Below, piece after piece: positions 18,636 through 27,662 of a stretch of 64,000 nucleotides of DNA (positions are counted from its first letter, which is position 1; the number at the start of each line of letters is the position of its first letter). The position numbers and the translations under genes were made by a program. Under the pieces are notes generated by a model, which saw only the letters and a program-made list of their open reading frames with translations, was not told the origin of the DNA and searched no databases. The stretch is from Sinorhizobium chiapasense (GTDB taxonomy: Bacteria > Pseudomonadota > Alphaproteobacteria > Rhizobiales > Rhizobiaceae): assembly GCF_036488675.1 (NCBI RefSeq), contig NZ_CP133148.1, forward strand, positions 744,001-808,000, read 5' to 3'.

Positions 18636-19373
18636 TCAGATCCCGAATCGGCCGAGTGCCGGTATTTTGATGCCGGGCCGTGCAATGTCGAATCCGGCAA
18701 CCAATCCCATGAAATGCAGTTCCAGCCCGCTCCGCCAGCCGGCCGAGACTCCGACCAGTCCGTAGAGCGTTGCGTGCAGGTCGCGGCCATCGGCGTCGAT
18801 CTGAAAAAGTCTACCCTCCGGCAGGTAGTCGCGGCCGACGGCATTCGGCGGCAGCACGGCATCGAGCTCTGGCACCGAGCGAAGCACGTGCGCGACGAAG
18901 GTGTTGGAGTTCGGTCCCGGCCAAAGCCGGTAGGCGCCAGGCGACGAATAGGGGTAATCGGCAATCGCTTGCTCGACCTTCGGGATCAGGCGTTGCGCCT
19001 CCTGTCCCTTGATCGTCACGACGATGCGCGGGGCGTTCGAATACCAGCGACCATCGGCCCGGTAGGCGTTCTTGCGGATCGGTTTGCCCCAGCCGACCTT
19101 TTCGTATCGGGAATAGGCCGGCGCTCTTTCGTCCTTGGTGACGATCCACGCATGGCTGGCGACGGCTCCCTTCATGCCGCCGGTCGTTGCCGAGAGAATA
19201 TAGACTGCCGCCTCGGGACTTTCTGCCGGTTTGGGGAGAAGGCCGGCGGACGACCAGTCCGCATCCCGCCAGCTTTGCGGCCTCTCCTTCATGTACCACC
19301 AGCCGGCCGAGGCCAGCGCCGGAAGCAGGTAGATGAGCATAAAGGCGACAAACAGCCTGCGGATGAATTTCAT
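18636..19373 (-). CDS. DUF3750-family membrane-anchored protein
   Basis: 245 residues from ATG 19373; upstream in-frame codons look non-coding. One N-terminal hydrophobic helix (RLFVAFMLIYLLPALASAGWWYM, about residues 5-27) anchors a periplasmic domain with SHAWIVTKDE, YPYSSPGAYRLWPGPNSNTFVAHVLRSVP and GLELHFMGLVAGFDI. This pattern is that of DUF3750 proteins of alphaproteobacteria. His and Asn-x-Asn-Thr-Phe segments suggest a papain/NlpC-like fold (inference). Function unknown. Confidence 0.82.
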   Translation of the reverse strand: MKFIRRLFVAFMLIYLLPALASAGWWYMKERPQSWRDADWSSAGLLPKPAESPEAAVYILSATTGGMKGAVASHAWIVTKDERAPAYSRYEKVGWGKPIRKNAYRADGRWYSNAPRIVVTIKGQEAQRLIPKVEQAIADYPYSSPGAYRLWPGPNSNTFVAHVLRSVPELDAVLPPNAVGRDYLPEGRLFQIDADGRDLHATLYGLVGVSAGWRSGLELHFMGLVAGFDIARPGIKIPALGRFGI

Positions 19374-19444
19374 CGCACACCCCGGTTCCCAGCGGTCGGA
19401 TTCCTGATAAATGCAGAGGCGAAAGAGGAAATTTGAGGGCAAGC

Positions 19445-20452
19445 ATGTCTAATCCCGTCCTGGTCGAAGTCACCCGCGGAAATCTTGTCGAAAGCCGTCA
19501 TCGCGGCACGGTCATCGCAGTCGACGGCGACGGCAACACCGTGTTTTCATTGGGTGACACGGATGCTGCCATCTTCCCGCGTTCGGCCTGCAAGGCAATG
19601 CAAGCCTTGCCACTGGTCGAAAGCGGGGCGGCGGACGCCTACGGGTTCGGCGCCAAGGCACTGGCGCTCGCCTGCGCCTCGCATTCCGGCGAACCGGAAC
19701 ATGTCGCGCTCGCGGCGGAAATGCTGGCAGCGGCCGGCCGCAATGTCGATGCGCTCGAGTGCGGTGCGCATTGGTCCATCGACCAGAAGACCTTGATCGC
19801 GCAGGCGCGTTCGATCGAGACGCCGAGCGCCTTGCACAACAATTGCTCCGGCAAGCATGCCGGCTTCGTCTGCGCCTGCTGTCATTCGGGCACGGAGGTT
19901 CGCGGTTATGTCGGTTACGACCATCCGATCCAGCGGGAAATCCGCGGCGTCATGGAAAGCCTGACGGGCGCCATCCTTGCGCAGGACAAATGCGGGGTCG
20001 ACGGCTGTTCGATCCCGACCTATGCCGTGCCCCTGAAGGGACTTGCTCATGGCTTCGCCAAAATGGCAACGGGGGCAGGGCTTGCGGCAGAGCGGGCGCG
20101 CGCCTCCAGGCGGTTGATCGAGGCCTGCATGGCCGAGCCCTTCTACGTTGCGGGCACCAAGCGTGCCTGCACGCGGATGATGAAGACCGCGCCCGGCCGC
20201 ATCTTCGCCAAGACCGGCGCCGAAGGCGTTTTCTGCGCGGCGATCCCGGAGAAGGGGATCGGCATCGCGCTCAAATGCGAAGACGGCACGACCCGCGCCG
20301 CCGAGGCGATGGTGACCGCGACGCTTGCGCAGTTCTTCGCCGATGACCCTGAGGTCCACACGGCGCTGATGGCGCAAGCCAACCATTCGATGCGCAACTG
20401 GAACGGCATCCATGTGGGCGACGTGCGTGTGACCGAGGCCTTTTCCGCTTAG
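19445..20452 (+). CDS. Rhizobial-type (class 3) L-asparaginase
   Basis: 335 residues from ATG 19445. Related to the R. etli AnsA/ReAV family, which hydrolyses asparagine to aspartate and ammonia and differs from the bacterial type I/II asparaginases. The Ser-x-x-Lys pair is S47-ACK50 (FPRSACKAMQALPL), with a second conserved Ser79 in CASHSGEPEH, and the family's Cys motifs NNCSGKH and DKCGVDGCSIPTYAVPL. These match the Ser/Lys and Cys zinc-site residues described for ReAV, offset by one. Cytoplasmic. Convergent with the deoR-type gene, overlapping by 4 bp. Confidence 0.88.
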   Translation: MSNPVLVEVTRGNLVESRHRGTVIAVDGDGNTVFSLGDTDAAIFPRSACKAMQALPLVESGAADAYGFGAKALALACASHSGEPEHVALAAEMLAAAGRNVDALECGAHWSIDQKTLIAQARSIETPSALHNNCSGKHAGFVCACCHSGTEVRGYVGYDHPIQREIRGVMESLTGAILAQDKCGVDGCSIPTYAVPLKGLAHGFAKMATGAGLAAERARASRRLIEACMAEPFYVAGTKRACTRMMKTAPGRIFAKTGAEGVFCAAIPEKGIGIALKCEDGTTRAAEAMVTATLAQFFADDPEVHTALMAQANHSMRNWNGIHVGDVRVTEAFSA

Positions 20453-21198
20453 GCAACGATCAAAGCGGTGCAATCGCGATAGGGTAACAGGGCGTCGTCC
20501 GACATGTCCGCGGGCACGACGAGACCGGTGAGCTCGTTGACGCTCATGATGCGGTGAGGCGAGGCCGCGCCGAGCTTCTCCGGCGTCGCGAGTACGTAGA
20601 TGTCCGCCGCTTGGCCGGCGATCGCCCGCTTGATCGCCGCCTCCTCGTAGTCTCCGGTCGAAAGCCCCTGCGCCGGATGAATGGCTGTGACGCCGAGGAA
20701 GAAGGTGTCCACGCGGATTTGTTCGATCGCGGCCACCGCCGCCGCGCCGGTCGCCACCATGGAGTGTTTGTAGAGCCTGCCGCCGATCAGGATCACGTCA
20801 GCGTCGTGTTTTTCAAATTCGGCGGCGATCGTCGGGCTGTGCGTGACGATGGTGGCCCGCAAGTCGCGCGGCAAGGCACGCGCGATTTCCGCATGGGTCG
20901 TGCCACCGTCGAGAAAGACCGTTTGTCCGGGCTTGACGAGGTCCGCCGCTCGTCGTCCGAGCCGGCGCTTGAGGTCGCTGTCGATCGCTTGGCGGGCGGC
21001 GAAATCCGGGAGCGGCGGCATCATTGGCAGGGCTCCCCCGTGAACCCGCTTTAACAGGCCCTCGGCCGCCATTTCCCTGAGATCACGGCGGATAGTGTCC
21101 TCCGATAGCCCGAGTTCGTCCGCAAGCGCCTTGGCGACGATTTGCCCATCGCGTCCAAGCCTTGCCGAGATCATCGCCCGTCTCTGTGTCGTCAGCAT
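20449..21198 (-). CDS. DeoR-family transcriptional regulator
   Basis: 249 residues. The N-terminal HTH_DeoR is MLTTQRRAMISARLGRDGQIVAKALADELGLSEDTIRRDLREMAAEGLLKRVHGGAL; the C-terminal DeoRC sensor contains VFLDGGTTHAEIARALP and LIGGRLYKHSMVATG, the segments that bind phosphorylated sugars or nucleosides. It is divergent from the gene at 21291. The 92-nt space between them holds two inverted copies of one 19-20 bp sequence, so it most likely controls itself and that gene. Confidence 0.9.
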   Translation of the reverse strand: MLTTQRRAMISARLGRDGQIVAKALADELGLSEDTIRRDLREMAAEGLLKRVHGGALPMMPPLPDFAARQAIDSDLKRRLGRRAADLVKPGQTVFLDGGTTHAEIARALPRDLRATIVTHSPTIAAEFEKHDADVILIGGRLYKHSMVATGAAAVAAIEQIRVDTFFLGVTAIHPAQGLSTGDYEEAAIKRAIAGQAADIYVLATPEKLGAASPHRIMSVNELTGLVVPADMSDDALLPYRDCTALIVA

Positions 21199-21217
21199 CG
21201 ATTCCTCCTTGACTCTT

Positions 21218-21281
21218 CACGATATTGCACGAAATATGATGGCATTCCCACAAATAACAGGAATATTCGTGTAATATCGTG
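21218..21281. promoter_or_regulatory. Paired inverted operator for the DeoR regulator
   Basis: CACGATATTGCACGAAATAT at 21218-21237 recurs inverted at 21263-21281 (ATATTCGTGTAATATCGTG) with only two differences over 19 positions. The pair spans both divergent promoters, and the right half ends 9 nt before the ATG at 21291. Confidence 0.75.
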
Positions 21282-21290
21282 GAGGAAAGC

Positions 21291-21662
21291 ATGCTGATCC
21301 TGATTGCAGGTCCCTATCGCTCGGGTACGGGTGACGACCCGGCGAACATGGCTGAGAACTTGAGGCGCCTGGAGGAGCCGTCCTATGCGCTCTTCAAGGC
21401 CGGCCATGTGCCGATGATCGGCGAATGGGTCGCCTTGCCCGTGTGGCATGCGGCCGGCGGAATCAAAGTGGGCGACGATCTTTATGAGGAGATCTTTCAT
21501 CCCGTTGCCGGCCGGCTGCTTGCCCTCTGCGATGCGGTCCTGCGATTGCCGGGCGAGTCCAAGGGTGCGGACAATGATGTGCGCATTGCCCGCGAGCGTG
21601 GCATTCCGGTCTATCACCGTCTCGAAGACGTGCCCGGTTGCGCGGGAGCGGTAGCCGCGTGA
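21291..21662 (+). CDS. DUF4406-like protein, nucleoside deoxyribosyltransferase fold
   Basis: 123 residues from ATG 21291 (GGAGG upstream). It begins MLILIAGPYRSGTGDDPANMAEN, the IAGPYR-type start of the DUF4406/nucleoside 2-deoxyribosyltransferase-like fold, with the later GADNDVRIARERGIPVY segment. True deoxyribosyltransferases cleave N-glycosidic bonds in deoxynucleosides; whether this short version does so is not known. Under an obvious DeoR-type operator, which fits a role with (deoxy)ribosyl or phosphosugar compounds (inference). Confidence 0.75.
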   Translation: MLILIAGPYRSGTGDDPANMAENLRRLEEPSYALFKAGHVPMIGEWVALPVWHAAGGIKVGDDLYEEIFHPVAGRLLALCDAVLRLPGESKGADNDVRIARERGIPVYHRLEDVPGCAGAVAA

Positions 21663-21783
21663 ACAAGGCAGGCCGGCGGATCGGGGCCAGAGGGCTGTCC
21701 ACGACCTTGTCAATCGCGGCTATTTCATTTCTTCTGCTGGCGAACGTGCGGCCCTGCGCCGCCACGCCAATATGGGAGACAGA

Positions 21784-22407
21784 ATGATGCTGAAACTGTT
21801 TTATGCCCCGGGGACCTGTTCACTTGCCTCGCATATCGCCCTCGAAGAAGCGGGTGCGAGCTATGAGGCGCGCCGGGTCGATTTTGCGAAGGCGGAGCAG
21901 ACCACTCCGGAATATCTCGCCATCAATCCGAAAGGGCGGGTGCCTGCGCTTGTGACCGATCGCGGCATCTTGACCGAAACGCCGGCCATCCTTGCCTATA
22001 TCGCCCAAAGCTTCCCCGAGCGCCGTCTGGCGCCGCTCGACGATCCGTTCGAGTTTGCGCGGCTGCAGTCGTTCCTGAATTATCTCTGCTCGACGGTGCA
22101 CGTCGCCCATGCCCATGCTCGGCGCGGCCCGAGATGGGCAGACGATCCGGCAGCGCATGAGGCAATGAAGGCCAAGGTGCCACAGAATATGGGCGATTGC
22201 TTCGCGCTGATCGAAAGCAAGATGTTTACCGGTCCCTTCGTCATGGGCGAGAACTATTCGATGGCCGATCCCTATCTCTTCACGATCGCCAACTGGCTGG
22301 AGGGCGATGGTGTCGATCCGGGGCGCTTCCCGAAAGTTCTCGACCATCGCAACCGCATGGTCGCACGGCCGGCCGTTGCCAGGGTGCTGGCGGAAGTGCG
22401 GGCATAA
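21784..22407 (+). CDS. Glutathione S-transferase family protein
   Basis: 207 residues. The N-terminal thioredoxin-like domain includes LKLFYAPGTCSLASHIALEEAGASYE, then NPKGRVPALVTDRGILTETPAILAYIA (glutathione-binding cis-Pro and Glu-Thr/Ser region); the C-terminal helical domain ends in NYSMADPYLFTIANWL. The APGTCSLA start with Ser/Cys is typical of beta-class bacterial GSTs. ATG at 21784 or 21787. It follows the DUF4406-like gene by 121 nt on the same strand and could be co-transcribed. Confidence 0.9.
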   Translation: MMLKLFYAPGTCSLASHIALEEAGASYEARRVDFAKAEQTTPEYLAINPKGRVPALVTDRGILTETPAILAYIAQSFPERRLAPLDDPFEFARLQSFLNYLCSTVHVAHAHARRGPRWADDPAAHEAMKAKVPQNMGDCFALIESKMFTGPFVMGENYSMADPYLFTIANWLEGDGVDPGRFPKVLDHRNRMVARPAVARVLAEVRA

Positions 22408-22416
22408 GCGCTCCGG

Positions 22417-22782
22417 TCAGGCCGGACCAGACGAGGCAAAGCGGCTTGCGAGGCGCCTCGGCGCCTTTTCCCGCCAGGCGGCGATCAGTCTTTGCGTCAG
22501 TGCTTCGTCGTCGATTGCGGCGAGCCTGACCAGCATTGCCGGCCAGCCCTTGTAGTGATCGGTCTCGAAAAATAGCGATGGATCGAGTTCCATCAGCATC
22601 TCCTTCTCTTCGAGCGCGCACATGACCACAAGCGTGTGCGCGTCTTTTATCCGCACAAAGCTCTTGCCTTTGACGAGCAGGGCCGGTGTCCCGTAGGACG
22701 TGCCGACGGTCGTTTCCGGCAGCCTTGCCGCCTCCGCCAGCAGCCGCACGCGCTCGAAGGAGCGTTCGAGATCATCGTTCAT
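22417..22782 (-). CDS. MmcQ/YjbR family protein
   Basis: 121 residues with the whole MmcQ/YjbR fold: an N-terminal helix (DDLERSFERVRLLAEAARLPETTVGTSYGTPALLVKGKSFVRI), then ALEEKEMLMELDPSLFFETDHYKGWPAMLVRL and a C-terminal AWREKAPRRLA helix. The family adopts a CyaY-like DNA-binding-like fold, but no biochemical role is established. Convergent with the GST gene (9-nt gap). Confidence 0.88.
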   Translation of the reverse strand: MNDDLERSFERVRLLAEAARLPETTVGTSYGTPALLVKGKSFVRIKDAHTLVVMCALEEKEMLMELDPSLFFETDHYKGWPAMLVRLAAIDDEALTQRLIAAWREKAPRRLASRFASSGPA

Positions 22783-22837
22783 GTCTCACCATCGCCTGTG
22801 CGTCGCGCATCGCAGCGCGAATGAAGGTACCCTCAGC

Positions 22838-23032
22838 TCAGGCACATTCGCAATGCTCGCCGACGGCGCGCGGCCATGGCCAACCAGGAAACGGCAGGTC
22901 GGCAAGTTCGCGTTCGTCCATACGCGCGAGGTCCGGATGTTGCAGTGGATCGCGTTGCCACTTGAGCGAGGTTTCGGTTCGATCGCTTGAGGTCGATGCG
23001 GCGCGGTTGAACATCGATAGAATCTTCAGCAT
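22838..23032 (-). CDS. Small DUF1127-like protein
   Basis: 64 residues starting MLKILSMFNRAASTSS, then WQRDPLQHPDLARMDERELADLPF, a pattern found in many short rhizobial proteins related to DUF1127. AAAGGA is spaced well upstream of the ATG. DUF1127-type proteins have been tied to RNA turnover and to phosphate or carbon metabolism in other alphaproteobacteria; nothing here identifies a specific role. Divergent from the LysR gene at 23123, so the 90-nt gap holds both promoters and this gene may be its target (inference). Confidence 0.7.
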   Translation of the reverse strand: MLKILSMFNRAASTSSDRTETSLKWQRDPLQHPDLARMDERELADLPFPGWPWPRAVGEHCECA

Positions 23033-23122
23033 GGCGGATCATCCTTTCGATGCTCCCGAGCATCCGCCCGTTGCGGCAAGATTTCAATTGAGATTGCCGG
23101 CGATGCGTTTTAGAAAAACTAT

Positions 23123-24052
23123 ATGAAAGAGCTGAACGCCATCCATCTCAACGGTCTGCGTGCGGTCGAAGCAGCCGGCCGCCTGGGCTCGCTGGCGAGT
23201 GCCGCGGAAGAACTCGGCGTCACGGCCGGCGCCGTCAGCCAGCAGATTGCCAAGACCGAAGCGCAACTCGGCCGCCGGCTTTTCGAGCGCACCGCCCGCG
23301 GACTTGTCGCCACGGATTTCGGACGCCTGTTCCTCGCGCGTCTTTCAAACGCGTTCGGCGAACTCGCCGACGCGGTGGCATCGGCGCGCCGCCGGGATGA
23401 ATCGGTGCTGACGATCTCTGTAGCCCCGGTTTTCGCGGCCCGATGGCTGGTTTACCGATTGAACCGCTTTGCCGAGCGGCATCCGGATATCCGGCTGAGG
23501 ATCGACGCGACGACGACCCTCGTGAACCTGGACACCTCCGACGTGGATGTTGGCATCCGCGTCGGCACCGGTGACTGGCCGGGTGTGCATGCCGAACTCC
23601 TGCTGGAGCAGGAGATCTTCCCCGTGTGTTCGCCGAGCATGGCCGCAGACTTGCGTGTGCCTGCAGATATTCTAAAGCTACCGGCGGTGATCGACGGCCA
23701 CTCGATGTTCACATGGGAAGTGTGGTTCAAGGAGGCTGGTCTCTCCGGCTCCGAGATGACCGTGCGCCACACGTTCAACGAAGCCTCGCTCGTACTCGAT
23801 GCGGCGATCGCCGGCCAGGGGGTCATGCTCGCCTGGCAGACGCTCGCCGGTTTTGCCGTGACCGAGGGCAGCCTCGTTGCTCCGTTCGGTATCCGGGCGA
23901 AGACCGGCTTCGGTCATTATTTCGTGCGTACACCTTCCCGGCGGGAGAGCAAGGCCGCCGTGGCTTTCAAGCGCTGGGTGCGTGACGAGGTCGAAGAGGG
24001 AATGCGGCTGCTTGACGCGAAGGTCGCGAGCTATCTCGGCAACCGAGCCTAA
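23123..24052 (+). CDS. LysR-family regulator, GcvA-like
   Basis: 309 residues. The winged HTH at the N-terminus is MKELNAIHLNGLRAVEAAGRLGSLASAAEELGVTAGAVSQQIAKTEAQLGRRLFERTARGL. The C-terminal sensor domain is of GcvA type (VAPVFAARWLVYRLNRFAERHPDIRLRIDATTTLVNLDTSDVDVGIRVGTGDWPGVHAELL). The effector is unknown. Its TAA stop directly touches repeat R2 copy 2. Confidence 0.93.
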   Translation: MKELNAIHLNGLRAVEAAGRLGSLASAAEELGVTAGAVSQQIAKTEAQLGRRLFERTARGLVATDFGRLFLARLSNAFGELADAVASARRRDESVLTISVAPVFAARWLVYRLNRFAERHPDIRLRIDATTTLVNLDTSDVDVGIRVGTGDWPGVHAELLLEQEIFPVCSPSMAADLRVPADILKLPAVIDGHSMFTWEVWFKEAGLSGSEMTVRHTFNEASLVLDAAIAGQGVMLAWQTLAGFAVTEGSLVAPFGIRAKTGFGHYFVRTPSRRESKAAVAFKRWVRDEVEEGMRLLDAKVASYLGNRA

Positions 24053-24106
24053 AGCAATTCCAGGAAAAGTGTGTAACGGTTTCCCTTCGGAATTGCGTCG
24101 AATCAA
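24053..24106 (+). repeat. Dispersed repeat R2, copy 2 (short)
   Basis: AGCAATTCCAGGAAAAGTG, then GTAACGGTTTCCCTTCGGAATTGCG. Same left part as 18228 but without the 15-bp inverted repeat tail. AATTCC...GGAATT gives a hairpin. Immediately follows the LysR stop codon. Confidence 0.85.
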
Positions 24107-24124
24107 GAGGCTAGCCCGGTAACC

Positions 24125-24769
24125 CTATTCCGGCTCCTTCAGTCGCTCTTCCATCATGGCGATGAAGCAAGGCCGCGATTGGCAGCGCGCAAGCCACGCC
24201 TTGACGCGCGGATGCCTGTCGAACAGCGCCGTCTGGCTCATCGTGTAGCGGAAAACCTCGGCAAGGTTGAGATCGGCGACAGTGAAGCGATTGCCGACGA
24301 CGTAGTCGCAGCTTCCAAGATGCGCCTCGAGAACCGCGAAGGCTTTCTCGAGTGATTTGGCGCAAGCAGCAATGCGCGCTTGACCCTCGGGCGTGTCCTC
24401 GATGCCCTTGTCATGGGCGAGAACGATCTTGACCGCATGCGGCTCCACCTCCGTCGCCGCCCACATCGTCCAGTTGCCCATCTGTCCGTCCTCGCGGAGA
24501 TCGGTCGCCGCGAGAGGACCGCCGTATTTGCGGGCGAGATATAGATTGTTGGCGAGGGATTCCGTCAGGACCAGACCGTCGTCATCGATTGCGGGGATGA
24601 GGCCCATCGGATTGATCGCAAGAAAATTCGGCGACCGGGTGTTGAGCGGCGCATCGGCGGCCAGCGGATCGGCAACGCGGCGCGCCTGGATCACCGGCAC
24701 GGATGTAAAGGGAATGCCAAGCTCGCGCGCCATCCAAGTTACGCGATGCGCGCGAACGATAAACCCCAT
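24125..24769 (-). CDS. Glutathione S-transferase family protein
   Basis: 214 residues. The N-terminal part is [27 protein letters not shown]; the glutathione-site region is [31 protein letters not shown] (cis-Pro followed by Glu-Ser); the C-terminal helices include [27 protein letters not shown]. Distinct from the GST at 21784 (low similarity outside the motifs). Substrate unknown. Convergent with the LysR gene, separated by repeat R2. Confidence 0.9.
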   Translation of the reverse strand: MGFIVRAHRVTWMARELGIPFTSVPVIQARRVADPLAADAPLNTRSPNFLAINPMGLIPAIDDDGLVLTESLANNLYLARKYGGPLAATDLREDGQMGNWTMWAATEVEPHAVKIVLAHDKGIEDTPEGQARIAACAKSLEKAFAVLEAHLGSCDYVVGNRFTVADLNLAEVFRYTMSQTALFDRHPRVKAWLARCQSRPCFIAMMEERLKEPE

Positions 24770-25021
24770 AGACTGTCAGCATTCCGGTCTCCTCCCGCCC
24801 GTTGTGATGCGCAATCAATAAGTGATTGCCGAGGCCGGCAGAAGCGGCCCTGGTTGATGTTGCTCATGAAATCTCTTGATGAAACGCAGCCCCTGCGCTC
24901 GTTAAGGTCGTGCCTGTTCCGGCCATGGCGACCGATATGCAACCTTTAGACGTTTTTTCCCATAACATTTAGAGAAGCATAACCTCTGTCGGCTAGACCA
25001 GAGCCCGGAATTATCCGCAAT

Positions 25022-27427
25022 ATGTCGGCGTTGCTCTTCCGGAGGCTTTGCTTGGCAAGGAAAACGTCCCGCAATACCCGCTATGCGGCCCTCAATGCCG
25101 GAGACAACGTCGAGACGCGTCGGCTCATCAACGCCGGCAATCGTCTGGCAGAAGAGGTGGCGCGCATTTTTCCTTCCGAGCCCGACATCGCCGACCGCCA
25201 CTATTGGCTGGAGACGATGATCAATCATGTCCCCGATTATATCTATGCCAAGGACACGAAAGGCCGTTTTCTCATTGCCAATGAGGTGACCGTCGCGGAC
25301 AACGGGCTTGAAAGCCTTCAGGATCTTGTCGGCAAGACGGATTTCGAGCTGCACCCGGCGAAGGCCGCCCAGGCCATCGCCGACGTGGAACAGCGCGTGA
25401 TCGAAACCGGCGAACCGATCTTCGGGATAGAAGAGCGGGCGATTGTCACCAAGGGGCGTGATCGCTGGTTGATGACGTCGAAGGTGCCGCTGCGCAACAA
25501 GAGTGGCCAGATCGTCGGCATCGTCGGTGTATCGCGCGATATCAGCGATCGAAAAGCGGCAGAGCGCTTGCTCGAAGGGCAGGCGCGGCTGCTGGAGATG
25601 ATTGCAAAGAGCAAGCCGCTCGATCAGTTCTTCACCGACCTCATCCTGCTGATCGAAACGCTGCTGCCCGGCATCAAGGGTTCCATCCTGCTTCTCTCCG
25701 ACGACGGGCGGCATCTTCTGCATGGCGCTGCCCCAAGCCTGGACGAGGTGTTTTGTGCTACGCTCCACGGAGTCGAGATCCGCCCGAAAGTCGGTTCGTG
25801 CGGAACGGCCGCCTGGCGCGGCGAGCAGGTGATCGTTGCGGACGTGTTTGCCGACCCGCTGTGGAAAGGCTACACCGAGGTTGTGAGGCCCTATGGCTTC
25901 CGTTCCTGCTGGTCGACGCCGATTCATTCTCACGATCGCAAGGTGCTCGGAACTTTCGCGCTCTATTCGCCGGACGCCGGCGTTCCGAGCGAGCAGCAGA
26001 AGGAACTGATCGCCATGGCGACGTATCTCGCCGGGATCGCGATCGAGCGCAAGCGCGCCGAAGACAGAATAAGCTTCATGGCGCATCACGATGCGCTGAC
26101 GGGCCTCCCCAATCGCGTCCTGTTCGAGGAGCAGGTGGCTGGGGTGCTAGAGGCGATTCGCGGACGCAATCAGTGGGCCGCCCTGGCCTTCTTGGACCTC
26201 GACAATTTCAAGCTCATCAATGACAGTCTCGGGCATACGGCCGGTGACGAATTGCTGAAGGTTGTTTCCGAGCGCATGCGCGCGGCAGTACGCAAGTCCG
26301 ATATGGTCGTACGGGTCGGCGGCGACGAGTTCATAATTCTCCTGAATGGCCTGCCGACCGAGCGCGATGTCGTCCTGTCGCGGCTTGAGGATATCCGCGC
26401 GGCCATTGCCGCGCCGTTGCAACTCAACGGCCGCAGCCTGCAGGTGACCTGCAGCATGGGCGTCGCCTGCTTTCCCCAACAGGGCCGGACGGTCAGCGAA
26501 TTGCTTGCCAATGCCGATGCGGCCATGTACCGCGCCAAGAAATTCGGGCGCAACAACCTGCAGGTCTTCACCGAAGAGATGGCGGCCAAGGCGCACGAGA
26601 AGCTCTTGCGGCAGGAGGAGTTGCGCGAGGCGATCGCCCGCGACGAATTTCTCCTGCATTTCCAGCCGCAGATGAATCTTGCAAGCGGCCGTATCTTCGC
26701 CGCGGAGGCATTGTTGCGCTGGCAGCATCCGGTGCATGGCCTGATCTCGCCCGGTGCCTTCATCCCGCTGGCGGAGGAAACCGGCCTGATCGTGCCGATC
26801 GGCGACTGGGTTCTGAAAACCGCATGCCGTCAGTGCAAGGCCTGGCAGGAGGCCGGTCTGCCGCCACTGGTTGTCAGCGTCAATGTTTCCGCCCGACAGT
26901 TCCTCGAGCGCAACTGGGCGAGCCGCGTGGCGGCTGTGCTCGCGGAAACCGGCCTGGAGGCGCGTTATCTCGAACTCGAACTGACCGAGAGCCTGATCAT
27001 GCAGGACGTGCCCGGCGCGATCGCGACGATGCATGAGTTGGAGGCGGTCGGCGTGCACCTGGCGATCGACGACTTCCGGACGGGATATTCGAGTCTCAGC
27101 GCGCTAAAACGGTTCCCCGTGCAACGGCTGAAGATCGATCGCTCCTTCGTCGAGGACATTCCGTTGGACGCCGACGACAAGGCCATTACCGCGGCGATAA
27201 TTTCGCTCGCGCAGAATCTTGGTCTGCGGGTCATCGCCGAAGGCGTGGAAACGGAAGCGCAGGTCGATTTCCTGCGGCAAAGCGGTTGCGATGAGATCCA
27301 GGGCTATTTCTTCAGCCCACCGCTCGTCGCCCGGGATTTCGAGGCGCTGCTCCACGAAGCCGGTCTCTCCGGAGACGGCATCCGAGCGGCGGGCCGGAGG
27401 GTGCAGAACGCGATGCCGCGATTGTGA
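25022..27427 (+). CDS. PAS-GAF-GGDEF-EAL cyclic-di-GMP protein
   Basis: 801 residues. Domains in order: PAS (about 58-175, WLETMINHVPDYIYAKDTKGRFLIANEV...), GAF (about 195-345), GGDEF (about 355-510) and EAL (about 530-785). The cyclase site GGDEF is intact and preceded by RKSD exactly five residues before it, the RxxD product-inhibition site. The EAL site is also intact (AAEALLRW, IDDFRTGYSSL, LKIDRSF, AEGVETEAQ, QGYFFSPP). Both making and breaking cyclic-di-GMP are therefore possible, tuned by signals on PAS and GAF. No membrane helix, so cytoplasmic. Single gene. Confidence 0.93.
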   Translation: MSALLFRRLCLARKTSRNTRYAALNAGDNVETRRLINAGNRLAEEVARIFPSEPDIADRHYWLETMINHVPDYIYAKDTKGRFLIANEVTVADNGLESLQDLVGKTDFELHPAKAAQAIADVEQRVIETGEPIFGIEERAIVTKGRDRWLMTSKVPLRNKSGQIVGIVGVSRDISDRKAAERLLEGQARLLEMIAKSKPLDQFFTDLILLIETLLPGIKGSILLLSDDGRHLLHGAAPSLDEVFCATLHGVEIRPKVGSCGTAAWRGEQVIVADVFADPLWKGYTEVVRPYGFRSCWSTPIHSHDRKVLGTFALYSPDAGVPSEQQKELIAMATYLAGIAIERKRAEDRISFMAHHDALTGLPNRVLFEEQVAGVLEAIRGRNQWAALAFLDLDNFKLINDSLGHTAGDELLKVVSERMRAAVRKSDMVVRVGGDEFIILLNGLPTERDVVLSRLEDIRAAIAAPLQLNGRSLQVTCSMGVACFPQQGRTVSELLANADAAMYRAKKFGRNNLQVFTEEMAAKAHEKLLRQEELREAIARDEFLLHFQPQMNLASGRIFAAEALLRWQHPVHGLISPGAFIPLAEETGLIVPIGDWVLKTACRQCKAWQEAGLPPLVVSVNVSARQFLERNWASRVAAVLAETGLEARYLELELTESLIMQDVPGAIATMHELEAVGVHLAIDDFRTGYSSLSALKRFPVQRLKIDRSFVEDIPLDADDKAITAAIISLAQNLGLRVIAEGVETEAQVDFLRQSGCDEIQGYFFSPPLVARDFEALLHEAGLSGDGIRAAGRRVQNAMPRL

Positions 27428-27539
27428 TAGGAAGTTTGCTGACATAAGTTTCTTTACACACGTAGATGCGATGGTTGTCGCAGGAGGGCGAGGAAAAGTC
27501 GAAACCATTCCGCTTGCATCCCGACTTGAGAATCGGTCG

Positions 27540-27574
27540 CGATGATTTTCGGTTGATTTAATCCGAAATCATCG
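27540..27574. terminator. Inverted repeat, possible terminator
   Basis: CGATGATTTTCGG and CCGAAATCATCG form an almost perfect 12-pair stem with loop TTGATTTAAT. It lies 113 nt downstream of the GGDEF-EAL gene and upstream of the transpeptidase gene. No T tract follows, so it could equally be a member of a palindromic repeat family. Confidence 0.5.
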
Positions 27575-27662
27575 TGATCTAGGTCTGGCCAGGAGCGGGG
27601 AGGTGTGAGTCGCGGATGCGGATCGCGCCACTCCTGCTCGCATACAAACCCGCTAGAGTTCG

